From NCBI RefSeq assembly GCF_032884065.1, contig NC_088867.1:42809741-42873740 (forward strand): a stretch of DNA of 64,000 nt, read 5' to 3'. This document shows, piece after piece, positions 39,201 through 52,357 of the stretch. The stretch's first letter is position 1. Every line of letters begins with the position of its first letter. Under the pieces are notes generated by a model. That model saw only the letters and a program-made list of their open reading frames with translations. It had not been told where the DNA came from and made no database searches. The translations under genes were made by a program, and so were the position numbers. The DNA is from Artemia franciscana. Taxonomy: Eukaryota; Arthropoda; Branchiopoda; Anostraca; Artemiidae.

Positions 39201-40650
39201 ACAGAGGAAGGCTTTGCAATAGCAGTGGGTGGCACCACTGCTATCGGCACCCAATATTGTTGGGTGGCACCCAATATTAGCACCACCGGCAGGGTCCAGT
39301 GCCGTGCTGTAAAGTCCAGTACTATATTCTTTACTTTTAACTTTATTTAGTGTCTCTCAGATATATCTGTATATATTTTCTTTTAATAATTGTTGATCAT
39401 TTCTATGTTGTATATAGTATGTTTTTTTTTTGTGTTTTTTTTTTTACTCGAGTACCAGGTTACTAAACTGACATTATGATATACAGTTTGGTCTTTTTCT
39501 ATGGAATCCCACTCCTCCTTCACTCGGAAGGCTAGAGTGTCATTTATGGTTGACTGAAAATGACTTTTCAGAGAAAGAAAAAATCTTACCATAACATTAA
39601 ACAAGATACTACTGTAGTCCGAATAAAAAAGACATTCCTTGAAGAAATTTATTTATGGTAATCAACTTAGTTTTATCATTTTGGATTATTCAGTTTTTTG
39701 TTACTATTTTTTCCTTTTAATTCCATTCTATTAGTAAGTATAAAAACTGATTGCCAAGTAAAACCATAGACTTTCAGTTGACAATTCTCGAAGCAATCAA
39801 TTTAGTTTTTAGTAAATTACAAAACATTAATCTTTAGGGTCGTCAGGCTTTTTTCTGGGGGGGGGGGGGGTCGGAAGTGAATTTATTTTGTTTTAGTGTT
39901 TCTTTTTCTTTTTTTTTTAGCTAGACAGATGTATTACCCTCTTTTTGAAGTAGAGAAGAAAATGTGTTTCCAAGTTGAACTTGAAGTTCTTAAGATGATG
40001 TCTTGTTATTATCTGTTATTTTCTTATTGTCTTTTTTCAGCCATAATTATATGGACATTGAAGAAGATCTGATTTGTCATTTAGTCAAGGAGCAATTCAA
40101 GAGGAGGGATGGTGAAGTAGAAGAAGGTTGTTTTTAGAGTATTCTTACCATACTTTTTTATTTTAAGATTCATGTCCCGTGGGACATCTTTTAAGTCATC
40201 CTTTTATGACAAACTAAGACACACTGATCAAGCAGTCTCTCTTCTTTTGATATTGGTCATAAAAAGATGACGTGGACTCGTCTTGTTTAGCCATTGGCTA
40301 AAAAAAAATTGAGTCCTTAAGTGCTGAAATGTTATTTGTTAACTTCTTTAAATGACACATAGTTTCGTAATAATAAAGCGAATAAACTCGTAGGAGTTGA
40401 TTTTTCTTAAACTGACAACACTGACTGTAAACCTTAGTCTTGTTCACATTGGCAATATTGGCTTACTCCAATGCACTTCTGGCTCGTATTGGCAAAATTT
40501 TTTTTTATCACAGTGCGATTTTGCTGTGAATTCTAGCAATATTTTTTTCTTTATCAAGTAATTTATTGAGTTGAAGAAAGTTCAATTTTTTATGGTGCAA
40601 CCTGACAATTTCTGTTCTACACAAAACCGACAGCCGTGTGAACTGCTCCT

Positions 40651-40688
<38 letters not shown>

Positions 40689-43600
40689 AATAGTCATAAT
40701 AGACATGGAATAAACGATCCTATGTGAATATTTTGTCAAAAATTGCAATAATATCTTTTGATAATTACAAAAGGATCAAGATATTAGAATTTTCTTTCAA
40801 ATGAACCCGCAAACAGCTCTCTAAGTTGTTCCAGTTCCCTGCTAACGGTGAAGAAAAGAAAGAGGATTTATTAGTACTCCCCACGCAAAGTCATTTTCTT
40901 GTTGTTCAAGGTGTGGGGTTTTAACTATCCTGTACAGAGTTTTCGACAAGGGTTATTCCAATGATGCAATTTTAATTTCGATACAACGTCATTTTGGTGT
41001 TCCTGAATCAGCTTCAAATGACAATTTTTCCTCAATTGACTGTTTTTATGTTTGTTTTTTAACGTGTTTTTAAATTTGACTATGATTGTAGCTGTGGGTC
41101 ATGGTTCGTTCTTTACTAGGTTTTAACTATCGCTGTAACCTTAATATTGATCATTAAAATTGCTGACTAATTTAGTTCAAGAACGCTCCTTGTCCAAACA
41201 ACAGCGTGCTAATAGACTGATGTTAAAATAAACTATTAACGTTCAACTGGTGGAATGTTTTCTGAACATTGGCTGAGAACTGAACGTAATAATACCGAAA
41301 CGATATGTGCTAAAATCATATTTTCGGTTGGATATGGAACGGTTGTATCGAGTGCAAACAATAGCATATTTTATGCTTGGAAATCGATTAAACTTCTTTT
41401 TTTGACTTTTCTAACAGTGTTTAGATAAAGCTTTTAATTTGAAAATTTTTGCAACTGCCGATTTGATAATAGGCTATTGCGATATAGGTTGCCATTTTTA
41501 AAATAAATTATGTTTATTGTATTTTTTTACAACAATGTTAAGTATCTTTCTAAAATATAATCTGATTTTTGAGACTAGTATTTGTTGTCCAAAATTTTTT
41601 AAGAAATCAAACACTCTTTTAAAGGGTTGTTGATGGGTTAACTGTAAAAATTCCAATGGGCTAAGTAGTAGTAGTATTAATTTATTAACCAAAGGAAATA
41701 ACACAGACAAAATCAATCGGTAGCACACCAAAAGCGTTGCTTGCGAGGGTGTGTTACTAACAAAAAGAACAAAAAATAGAAGAAAAAAAGAACAAAAACA
41801 GAAAAACAATGAGTTAATCTAAAATGAGCAGAAAGGTGAAACCGTGTACCGAGAAAAAAAAATTTATATAAATAATTCATACACAATCAAACAACATAAT
41901 ATCATGATCCCGAAACAAAAAAAGAAAACAAAATAAAAAAACAATAAACAATTATTTTCAATACTAAATCAATCAATCTCAATCTATTTCAAAGGTATAC
42001 CTACCAAGAAGCCCCACACGCAGCACGGCCTTAAATTGATTAATGGGCAATTCTTTAATACTTGGAACAAGCTTATTCCATAGCTTAGCCCCTCTATAAA
42101 TAATTGAAAAAGCAGTCCTACTTGAAACTAGGCGAGGAACCTCAATATCTCCACATGTTCGAGTTCTATGATCATGAATATTAGACCTATCCCGAAAACT
42201 TCCTGTAAAACATTCTGGAACGCACCCATAATGGTACTTATACATACAAACCAGTGTATAAAAATCACGCAATCCTGCTGCAGGCATTATATTTATCATA
42301 CTATACATTGACCTGACCGAATCCCGGTTCCCTATTCCACAAAGTGATCTAATGGCATTATTCTGCAGTACGCGGATTGGGCGAAGTATTGAGGGGAATG
42401 TCCCAAGCCACACAGACGAGCAATACAAAATATAGGGATGAATCAGAGAAAAATATAATAACCGTATAACATTTGAAGGAAATAAATGTTTTAGTTTACG
42501 GACAATCCCTAAATTCCGCGATAATATTCTACTTATAGCTTTTACATGGCACTTAAATCATAAAATTTCGTCAATAATAATCCCAAGGTACTTAACGGAC
42601 TTTGACCGCTTAACAATTCCCTTCGGTGTAGCTATTTCCATAATCCAAGGATAATAATTTGGGGACCGTGAAAAAATAACAAAATTTGACTTATTTATAT
42701 TTATGTCAAGGCCGTTTATCTTCAACCAAAGACATGTCATAGTCATTGCTGCATTAATTGTTGAGGTAAGTTGTTGTTCAGTTGAGGCAACACACATCAA
42801 TGCCGCATCATCAGCAAATAAGGGTGTAGTGATCCTGGTTCCCGAAGGTGCGGGATTCACTATATCCCCTATTCTAGAAGTAGTTGCAACAGCATTTGGC
42901 AGATCATTTATAAAAATCAAAAAAAGAGTAGGCCCTAACACAGAACCCTGGGGGATACCATATTTAACAAGACTCTTACTTGAAGAAAATCCATTAATGT
43001 GAACATAATGCTCTCTATTTTGGAGATAATCACAAATCAAAGCTAAAGTAGCCCCTCTTAGTCCATAAAATTCACATTTTCGAAGTAGTAATTGGTGGTC
43101 AACAGTGTCAAATGCCTTAACCAAATCAAGAAACAGACCCGCTACTCTAAGCTTATTATCAAGAGCTCCATTGATTATCGAAGTTATATATGATAATGCC
43201 ATCTCTGTGGTTCTCCCTTTTCTGAAGCCAAATTGAATTGGATTTTACAGATTATGCAGTTCCAAATGATCATAAACTCTAGTGTTAATACACTTTTCTA
43301 GCAGTCGAGAAATAATAGGTAAGACTGAGATAGGCCGATAATTTCCTAGATCATTCTTATTACCGCCTTTAAAAACAGGGGTAATCTTAGCAATTTTCAA
43401 GCAATCAGGAAACGTTCCCCGTTTCAAGCACAAATTAATTAGACTTAACTTGCAAAACTTAACCCAAGTTTTTTTTTCTTAAAATTGTCAGATAGCCTCA
43501 AGGACTCTCTGAGAGCATTTTAGCTCAGTTTTAAAAAGGATCTGTGTCTCTATTAATTGTCGCAGGCAATAGGGGGAAGTGTGATCATGTTATCATTTTT

Positions 43601-46096
43601 TGGCTTTATTCTACTTTTTCGGACCATTTGCCTCTTTACCTCTCTGGCCTTTATCTATTTTTTAAGAAAAAAGATGTCTCGGATATCCCATCTTCCTAGT
43701 TCTGTTATTACAAGTTTCTTCTTCATCTTTGATATCGGGATCGTGAAATAGGGGAAAAGTTTCGTTTGCAAAATAATATTGAGAAGCTGACTGAGAAGAT
43801 ATCGGCAACGGTGTATTCGCGCTTGTTACCTTGTTCTGGCTTCACTTGTTATGCTATTCGTGTTTTTATGTGATTTTTTTCTAAATACTCTGCCATTTAG
43901 TTTTTTGATGTTGATGGGTTGTAAACAGATATTATGTAGGTCACCGTGCATAGGAAATTGAAAGTAGTGAAAGTTGTTCTGTGACCCATGGTTGAAATTT
44001 AAGTATAATGGTGGAATCAGAGCCGTTCCTAGAGTTGGTGGTGCCCGGAAAAAAAATTTATTACAGTGCCCCCTCCTGACACAAATATAATCAGCTAAGT
44101 TGAATCAAAGTAGGCAACCTCCCAACCGTGGTGCCCTTTTTCGGGCTTTCTTTTTTTTCTACAAATTCACTTCCTCCCCCAGATCCCCTTGAGGGGATTG
44201 TAAATAATATTAGCCTAAAAAAATAGAAAAACATGTAAATAGTTTGGCGCAAAATAGATATTCTAATGCTTGGAATATAAATGTCAAATATACATATCTA
44301 TGTGAAAATAACTGAGAAAAGTGCTCAGTTAGACTTGAGTTTGACTTGGGAAAAAAAATTCTGTCAAAATTTATGTTTTTCCTTTCCAAGGCAGTGTTTT
44401 TCTAACTTGTTTAATCTTGAAGCCACAATAAATAACAATGGGCTTGGATAGGATATCTTTCATCCACAGCTAGTTTTTCGCACATACTGTTTTTCTTAAA
44501 ATTTTGTCTTCGAAATTTACCAGAACATCATCATGTGCTTCGAAATTTATCAGGAGAATGTTTCTTTTCTTTGGGGAGGGGTTAATTCTCAATTAGTCGT
44601 CTCTGAAATATCAAAAATAAATAAAACTTTCAAGGATATGACCTTTTTTTGTTATTAATAAGTGTATACATTAAATTTGTGTTGTTCTTTAGGGGATGTT
44701 CAGTCAGAACTACTACTAAATGATGATTATGCAAGTATTATGGAGTTCAGTTCTGGCGATTGGCCAAATAAAGAACCTGGAAAGTTAGCTGTTTATGCCC
44801 ATATAGCTACCACCAAATGTTTTCGAGTTGATAATGTGCACAATTTTTTTCTTGCTAACACCGAGGTAAGATGTAGCTAAATTCAGAAACCTAGACTTGG
44901 CTATTTAAGGAACTTATATGACTTGTTAATACAATAAAAATTTATTGTTAATTGCTGGATTTTGGGTGAGTATCTAGCTTTTTGAGTTCAGTCATTTGGT
45001 TTCTATTGTTATTAATTCGTTTAACTGATTTTGTGTGCTATTTTTCCCCGATGTTAGGTTTTTATAAATTCTTTCAATTTGGGTTTCTTTTCCATCTTGA
45101 TTCCAGGTTGTTTGTTTTGTTTGTTTTTTTTTTGTTTTTTTTTTATTTATTTTTATCTGGTCTACATCACACGCATTTCCACTCATATAATGTGAACTTG
45201 ATTCTTTGAAACTTTCTCTAATATTGCTGAGGAGGGAGGGTAGTCGTCCTCTCGAAATATCCGTTTTGTTTCATCCAGTATTTTCGTTTGGCATTATATT
45301 TTTTATTCTTTGACAATTAATTTAAAAATAAACAAAATTGTATATTGTAAGCAACTTATTAAAGCGCTAATGACCTGAAAAAAAAGCCATGTTTCGTTTT
45401 TGGAATTTTCATAATGGCTACTGCACGTCAGAAGAAAAAAAAAATCTACTCCTATTTAACTCTTAAATTGGTAATGGACACTTAATTTTTTCCCTGTTGA
45501 ATATACTAAGTTACTCTAACAGATTTAATTTGTATTGTATAAAAAAAAGACGGAATATATTTTTGTGCTTGTGCTTGAAATATGAAATGATGTTCATGGA
45601 AACCTAAAATCCCGTCGTTCTCGCAATTTCCTGCATTAGTTCCTTTGATTGTCATACAAATGGCCGTTTCTACCTTTTTGAAAGCTTTTCACTTTTTCAG
45701 TTTTATTTTCGGAATTTTCAAATATTTTCAAAATGGCCTCTGCACATCAGACAAAAAAAAAACCATTCTAATCCTGTTTAATGCCTAAATTCGTTATTGA
45801 CACTTAATGTTTTTCATGTTGCATACACTAACTCACTGTAACGTATTTAAATCATGTAAAAAAACGACAAAGTATCTAGCTGTGTTTGTGCTCAAAATAT
45901 AAAATTATTTATACGGAAACCGAGAATCACATCGCTTTCAAAATGAACGGCATTAGTTGCTAAAATTGTCATATAAATATGTCATATAATTTATTAATTA
46001 TATATTATAATTAATATATATTAATTTTCATATATTAATCGTTTATATATTTATTAATTGTTGTCATATAATTAATTGTCATATATATATATATTT

Positions 46097-46191
<95 letters not shown>

Positions 46192-49100
46192 AGATAATTG
46201 TCATAAATGGCCGTTTTTCACTTTCTAACAAGTTGCTCCCTCCCCTCTTTCTCCCGTGGACTTAGTCGCTGCGTAAGACTTAGTCTTTGGGTATAGTAAT
46301 TTAATGGAATTCTTTTATTAGTTATTTTTCCCTGAACCAAGCTATTACAAAAACGAATATAAGTGGAAAGAGGGGTAGACCCTACAGCATAGAGATTCTT
46401 ACCTAAATTCATCAGCAGATTGTAAGATTACACACCTGTTCAACCAAAATAAATTAAATAATAGTTGAGATCCTCCAAAATGGAAGCTAAAATAATTAAA
46501 AATAGATAGATATTTAAAAACTTAATAGTGAAAACATTAAAAATTATGCAAATATTTCGGTCAAGACCTCCGCTCGACCGTCCTCAGTGTAGAATAATAC
46601 CGATAAAAAAGATAAAAAATCAAACCTTAAAACAAACACAAAACTAAAAATAAGATGACCCTTTCAGAGTAATGGTGGAAGAGTAACTGAATAAAAATAT
46701 AGTTTCACATAATGTAGTTTCAAAATATAGTCCTCGTGTTCTCTTCTTCGCAATTTTATGTTTTGTTATGATTAGACATTGTGGTCTCAGAAATTATTTA
46801 TAGAAGGAAACAATGAAAAGCCATGTATATGCTTTATGCTATAGAATTGATACAATGTCATAGAACTAGTTTTCAATGGCAGTGAAGGTAATTAAAATAT
46901 TTTGGCTAATTTCGTGGCTCTGTGTAGATTTAAATGTCCAATTTTCCAACAGTCTTTCACGTAGCTCCATTACGAGGTTTCGCATGACCAGAAATATTGT
47001 TCGAAATTGAAGTGCAACATAGAATGAAGCTTTTCGTCAAGTAATCTGTTTTTGGCGTCTCAACCTTAGGACAATTGGACCGAATTGTGTCTCTTCGTGT
47101 CTGTCTTGTTAGAAGACACAATACGAGTAAGCTCTAGAAAAGGGGATGAATTTATGTAACCTACTTGTAGATATCGACACTACACCATACCATTTTTTTT
47201 TTTTTTTTTTTTTTTTGATTTCGTACCATGAAACCTACAACCTTTGTACAAATTCGAGAAACAAGTTAGAAAATTGACACGGCATGAGATGGACCTTTTT
47301 CCTAGAATCCTAGATGTATGTTGGAATCAGAGACTACCAGACCTTGCTTCTTATGCCTGCTTCTTTTTATTTATGCAGCAGCATTAACCTCCTTTGAAAT
47401 AAAAAATAAAAGGATTTTCAAAATGATAGTTTAGCTTGATTTTTTTAATAGTCTTTGATCTAGAGGCCTCTGTCCCTCAGGGGATGTACACATCTGCTAG
47501 GGCTAGTTTGGAGTTTCTGAATTAAGTGATGGTGCTGATTCCGAGGGCGTAACGGCTCACAACTGTGTAGAACAAGCCCAAAATAGACCTATAATCTTTG
47601 CAATGTTTGTTTTCTAATCAGTATCAGTCAGCAAAGTTATCAGTCAAATCTATTTTTTAAAATGTTGAAATATCTACGACTTTAAAGAAAACAATCAACT
47701 GGAAAAGTTTTCCCAAAATACGTCATTCGTTTTGAAAAATTCCATAGTTTTCTTCTGAAAAATTCCATAGATTGCTTTTTGGTGAGTCATAAAATATTTT
47801 CTTATTATACGTCATTCGTTTTGAAAAATTCCATAGTTTTCTTCTGAAAAATTCCATAGATTGCTTTTTGGTGAGTCATAAAATATTTTCTTTTTCAGAA
47901 AATTCTAATCTCTACCAGTGGTAAAAAAACTGGACAATACATGTCGTTTCTTCATACATGCGCTGTTTCCTTAGCGGTTTCTTTCTTAAGAATATTTCAG
48001 ACATCAGTAGCCTTCTGTCTATGACTTTGTAAACAACCATTCTAAGTCGTCTTTTCCGTTGTTTTTCTGTCTTTTTTTTTCTCATTGAACTCGTAAAATT
48101 TGCCGTTTTATTTCATTTGTAAGCTGAGCGTTATGTTTCCATGGAACTTTGGCTTTGTAAACTGGACTCATCAGCTTTATGTTCATTGATCCTCGTTTTC
48201 AGCTCTTTTATTTATATATATATATATATACAGTAGTGGCTTTAAAAAAGGCATTTTCCTTGGCCAAAAGCTTACGTTGACGTATTAATATAATTTTTTG
48301 TTTATTTAAACACAAGTCTAATGGCCTATAACGTTGGAAAACGCTAACAATCATGCAAAAAATTACGCAAATAAGAACTTAGCAACCGCCAAAAAACTCA
48401 ATTAGTATCAAACACTGAATGATTCGTTATATGCAAGATGGAGCTAGTAAAATGAAAACACATTAATTTACTAAACTAATGTAACTGAAATTATTAAATA
48501 ACGACTTTATGAAAAAGAACTGAATGTAAAATTAATTAAACCAAATTAAAAATAAAATAGAACTTAACAGTAAATACAAACTCCAGAGCAAAGAGTAGGT
48601 TTTTCTGTTGATCTATTTGATAACGAACCAACTGTCGAGCTTATTTATGAAAAAGAGAAAAATCATTAAAAGAGAGAATCATGAAAAATCTTCATGCAAA
48701 AGAGAAAAATCATGAAAAAGAGAGAATCATGAAAAAATTTCCTGAAAAAGAGAAAAATCATGGAAAAGAGAGAATCATAAAAAAATTTCATGAAAAAAGA
48801 AAAATCATGAAAAGAGAACAATCCAAAGGGAATTACCCATTGAAAAATATTATATGTTGTTTACATGAGACTGTGGAACTCTTGTAGGTTAAGAGGACCT
48901 TTTTCATAAGAAAGGTAATAAGAGGGAATCATAGAGGTATTAGCTTAGTCTCTGTTGGTATGACGATACTTTTTATGCTTAGAGATGCTGTAGACAAAGT
49001 TATAAAAGAAGAGCAGTGCCGTTTTAGGAAGGGAAGAGGATGTGTCGACAAATTTTCACTTTTTGGTTAATAAATGAGAAGTGCCTCAGTTATCGAACAC

Positions 49101-52100
49101 CTTTAGTTCTCAGTTTCATAGATTATGAGAAAGTGGCTGATTCAGCTGACAGAAGAGCTTTAGCGAAGGTCATATCCTTGTATGGTATACCAGACAAATA
49201 TATTAAAGTGCTTAGTAATATATACGAGAATGACGCTGCTGCGGTTAAGTTAGGAAATGAGATTAGTAGCGGATTTCGTATGAACTCAGGAGTTGAGCTG
49301 GGTTGTTTTCTATCCCCATTTATATGGATCATTTTGATACACTTTGTCTTAGGGAGCACAGGAAAGTCAATGGGAGAACATGGGGAAGCAAAAAGTTCCT
49401 GTACTTAAAGTATGCTGATGATTGAAGCATCCTAGATGAAAGTGTGAGCAAAATGAATGTACTTTTAGAGGATTAGTGAGTGTAGGGGGCTAGAATAGGT
49501 TTGAAAATTAATGTTAAGAAGACTAAGTCGCTAAGGCTAGGAATAAGTGAAGATGAAAAGGTGACGTTGAATTGTGAAAAGATTAGTCAAGTGGACAGCT
49601 TCATTTACCTTGGTAGTATTATTAGTAAAGACGGTGGGTACAGTAAATATATTAAAAGTAGAATAGCCAAAACCCAAGGTGTGTTTCACTGTTGAAAAAA
49701 ATTTTGAACAATAGGAAGATAAGTCTGCGAACCAAGATTAGAATATTGGAAGCTACAGTGATGACAGTGGTCAAGTATGGTTTTGAAGCATGGGCGCTCC
49801 GATAAATGGAGGAAGATTTGCTTGAAGTTTTCTAGAGAAATTGACTACAGATTGTTTTGGGTATCCGACTTACTGACCGTGTTTCAAACAGTAGGCTGTA
49901 CGAAAAGTTTGGTTTAATCCTGCTTTTTGGGCGAAAATAAGGGAAATGTTGAGATGGCTAGGGCACGCTGTACAGATGAAGAATGACAGATTGCCGAAGA
50001 TTATGTTTTTTTAGTTCTAGTTTATGGTGATATCTAGGGCTAAATGGAAAGTTATCGGATAGGATGGGAAGATGTCGTAAGGAAAGGTTTAGGGGAAATT
50101 GGAACATCGTGGGAGGTTTTAAAGAGGTAGGCTTTGAATAGACTGGGAAGGAGGAGGAACATGTGTAGCTGTGTTGGCTTCAGGTGGCTTGATCAGTAGT
50201 GAGTTTTCAGTAGTAGTAGTAGTAGTAGTAGAATACGAACTAACTTGGCTGGCATCTAGTTTTTGTTTTGAAAATTTTTTCTATTACCCTTAAGAGCACG
50301 TGCATTGAAGAATTTATTTGGACAGGAAATTATATTGATTTTGAAAAATGGAAATATAAGAAGAACATCGAGAAACTATTGGAAAACTGTTTAAACCCTT
50401 AGCTTAGAGGGAAAGGGGCCCGAAAGGCCAACTACCCCTTCTCCTGTATATTTCTCTTTTCCTGTATATCTCTTTCAGTCAAAGTCGAAAATTTCTAGGC
50501 ATATTTGCATTTGAATCCTCTGACTTGAAAGTTTTTAACCATATGTTTTTAAATAATTCGTTTGTATGCGTAAACAGCTTATTTTCTCTTTTAAAGGTCC
50601 TCAGCCCCGACGGTGTAATCGAAGCAGGAGCTCAGATCAATCCAAAAAGTACGATAAAAAATTCTTACATTGGAGAGCGAAGCAAAGTGGGCCTGGGAGT
50701 TCGCATTTTTAATTCAGTCATTTATCCGGATGTCACCATAGAAGACGGGTAAAGAAAAATACTGTAGAGGGCATTGGAACAAAGTGGGCTAAGTCCAAAC
50801 TGTAAATAACAATTTTATTTCCTTCATCAGCCCTGGTGATATTTGGTCCCATTTAACCAAATATATTCGCCTCCACATTGGCGACTATGTGTTCAGGTGA
50901 TGCGGTGGGAAATCCGGATTTACTTCGAAGAGAAGTGATTAAAAATATTCTCGATTTCACTCCGCATTCCTCAAGGTCAAATAATCAGGAAACACAAATT
51001 CTCAAGAGTTTAAGAAAAGACCCACACATCTTTATCACCAGGGCAGATAAAGGAAATAAAATTATTATCCTTGATAAAACTTCATATAATCAAAAAATTA
51101 CAGATATTTTCTCCGACACCGTTAAAAGCCCTTAGATTCAGACCCCACCGATAAGTTCACCCGTATAGTACTAAAGGAACTAGGAATTTTGCAAACTGAA
51201 AGGTTTATTACTCCAAAAATGTGTAAAATATTTTATCCTAAAGGTTATTCCGCTCCTAAATTTTACGGTCTCCCAAAAATCCACAAAGATGGAGTTCCTC
51301 TACCCCCAATTGTGGCTTCTTATAGCTCTCCGACTGTCAGATTGGGAAAATGGTTGCCAACACTTTTTCGCCCCCTTTTGCAAACACAAACTTCCTACAT
51401 TAAAAATTCAGTTCACCTTGTCGGAAAATTAAAAGACCTTGATTTAAAAAAGATACAATTTTGGCCAGTTTTGATGCCATTTCTATGTATACATCTTGTG
51501 ATATAAAAAAATATGAACTGGCTCTTCAAAAAGAAAATATTGACCACATGGAAAACATTACAAAACACGGGACATAGAAACTATTATGCGCCTTGTCCGT
51601 CTTTGCAATAGTACCTCCTCACAATTCCTATATAATACCCAATTTTCACCCATACCATGGGTTTTTTCACAGTTCTATCCAGCATTCCAAAATTGAGTGA
51701 AAGACTGAAAAGGATCCTTACAAAACCTAAACTTAATGTCACCTTTAAACATTCAAATAAAATACGGAGCTTTTTCAACAGTGACAAGGATAAAACCAGC
51801 CCCATTCTGGGTTGTGGTGTTTATAGAATTCCCTGTTCTTGTGGTCGTTTTTATATTGGAAGAATCCAACAGCAATTTGGGGAGTGGCTATTAGAACATA
51901 GATCCTCAATAGACAAGGCCATGAGGCTACGCCAAAGGTCTGAGATGTTTGATTCCGCCTTGGCTCAACATTTTTACGACAATCTTACACCATTTCATCT
52001 TATCTGACAGCACCTCTATTATTGCCCCCGTTAAAGGTCCCATGCTGGTTTTCAGGGTGGCAGAGAGACACTGGAGAAACTTCTCAAGTCCCGTTTATGA

Positions 52101-52295
52101 CAAAATTATTAATTCTGATCGTTTTCACACACATCCACAAATATATGTTGCATAATCAAATAAAATAACTGATAATAGTCTATCTTAAAAGTGCTGAAAT
52201 TGTGAACTGTTATTTAGACTTGTGTTTTTTATTCAATTACCCTTTCACTGTTACTAAGAAAGGGTCATCATATTTTAGTTTTGTGTTTGGTTTCA

Positions 52296-52357
<62 letters not shown>

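Noticed and set aside
47893-47925. Possible 22-nt microexon of EIF2B3 (CAG before AAAATT, GTAAAA after)
   Set aside because: A phase 0 in/out exon is needed here, and 22 nt would break the frame that otherwise closes across all nine exons.
48681-48887. Lys/Glu-rich 68-residue protein
   Set aside because: It is a translation of a purine-rich tandem repeat, with no splice or regulatory context.
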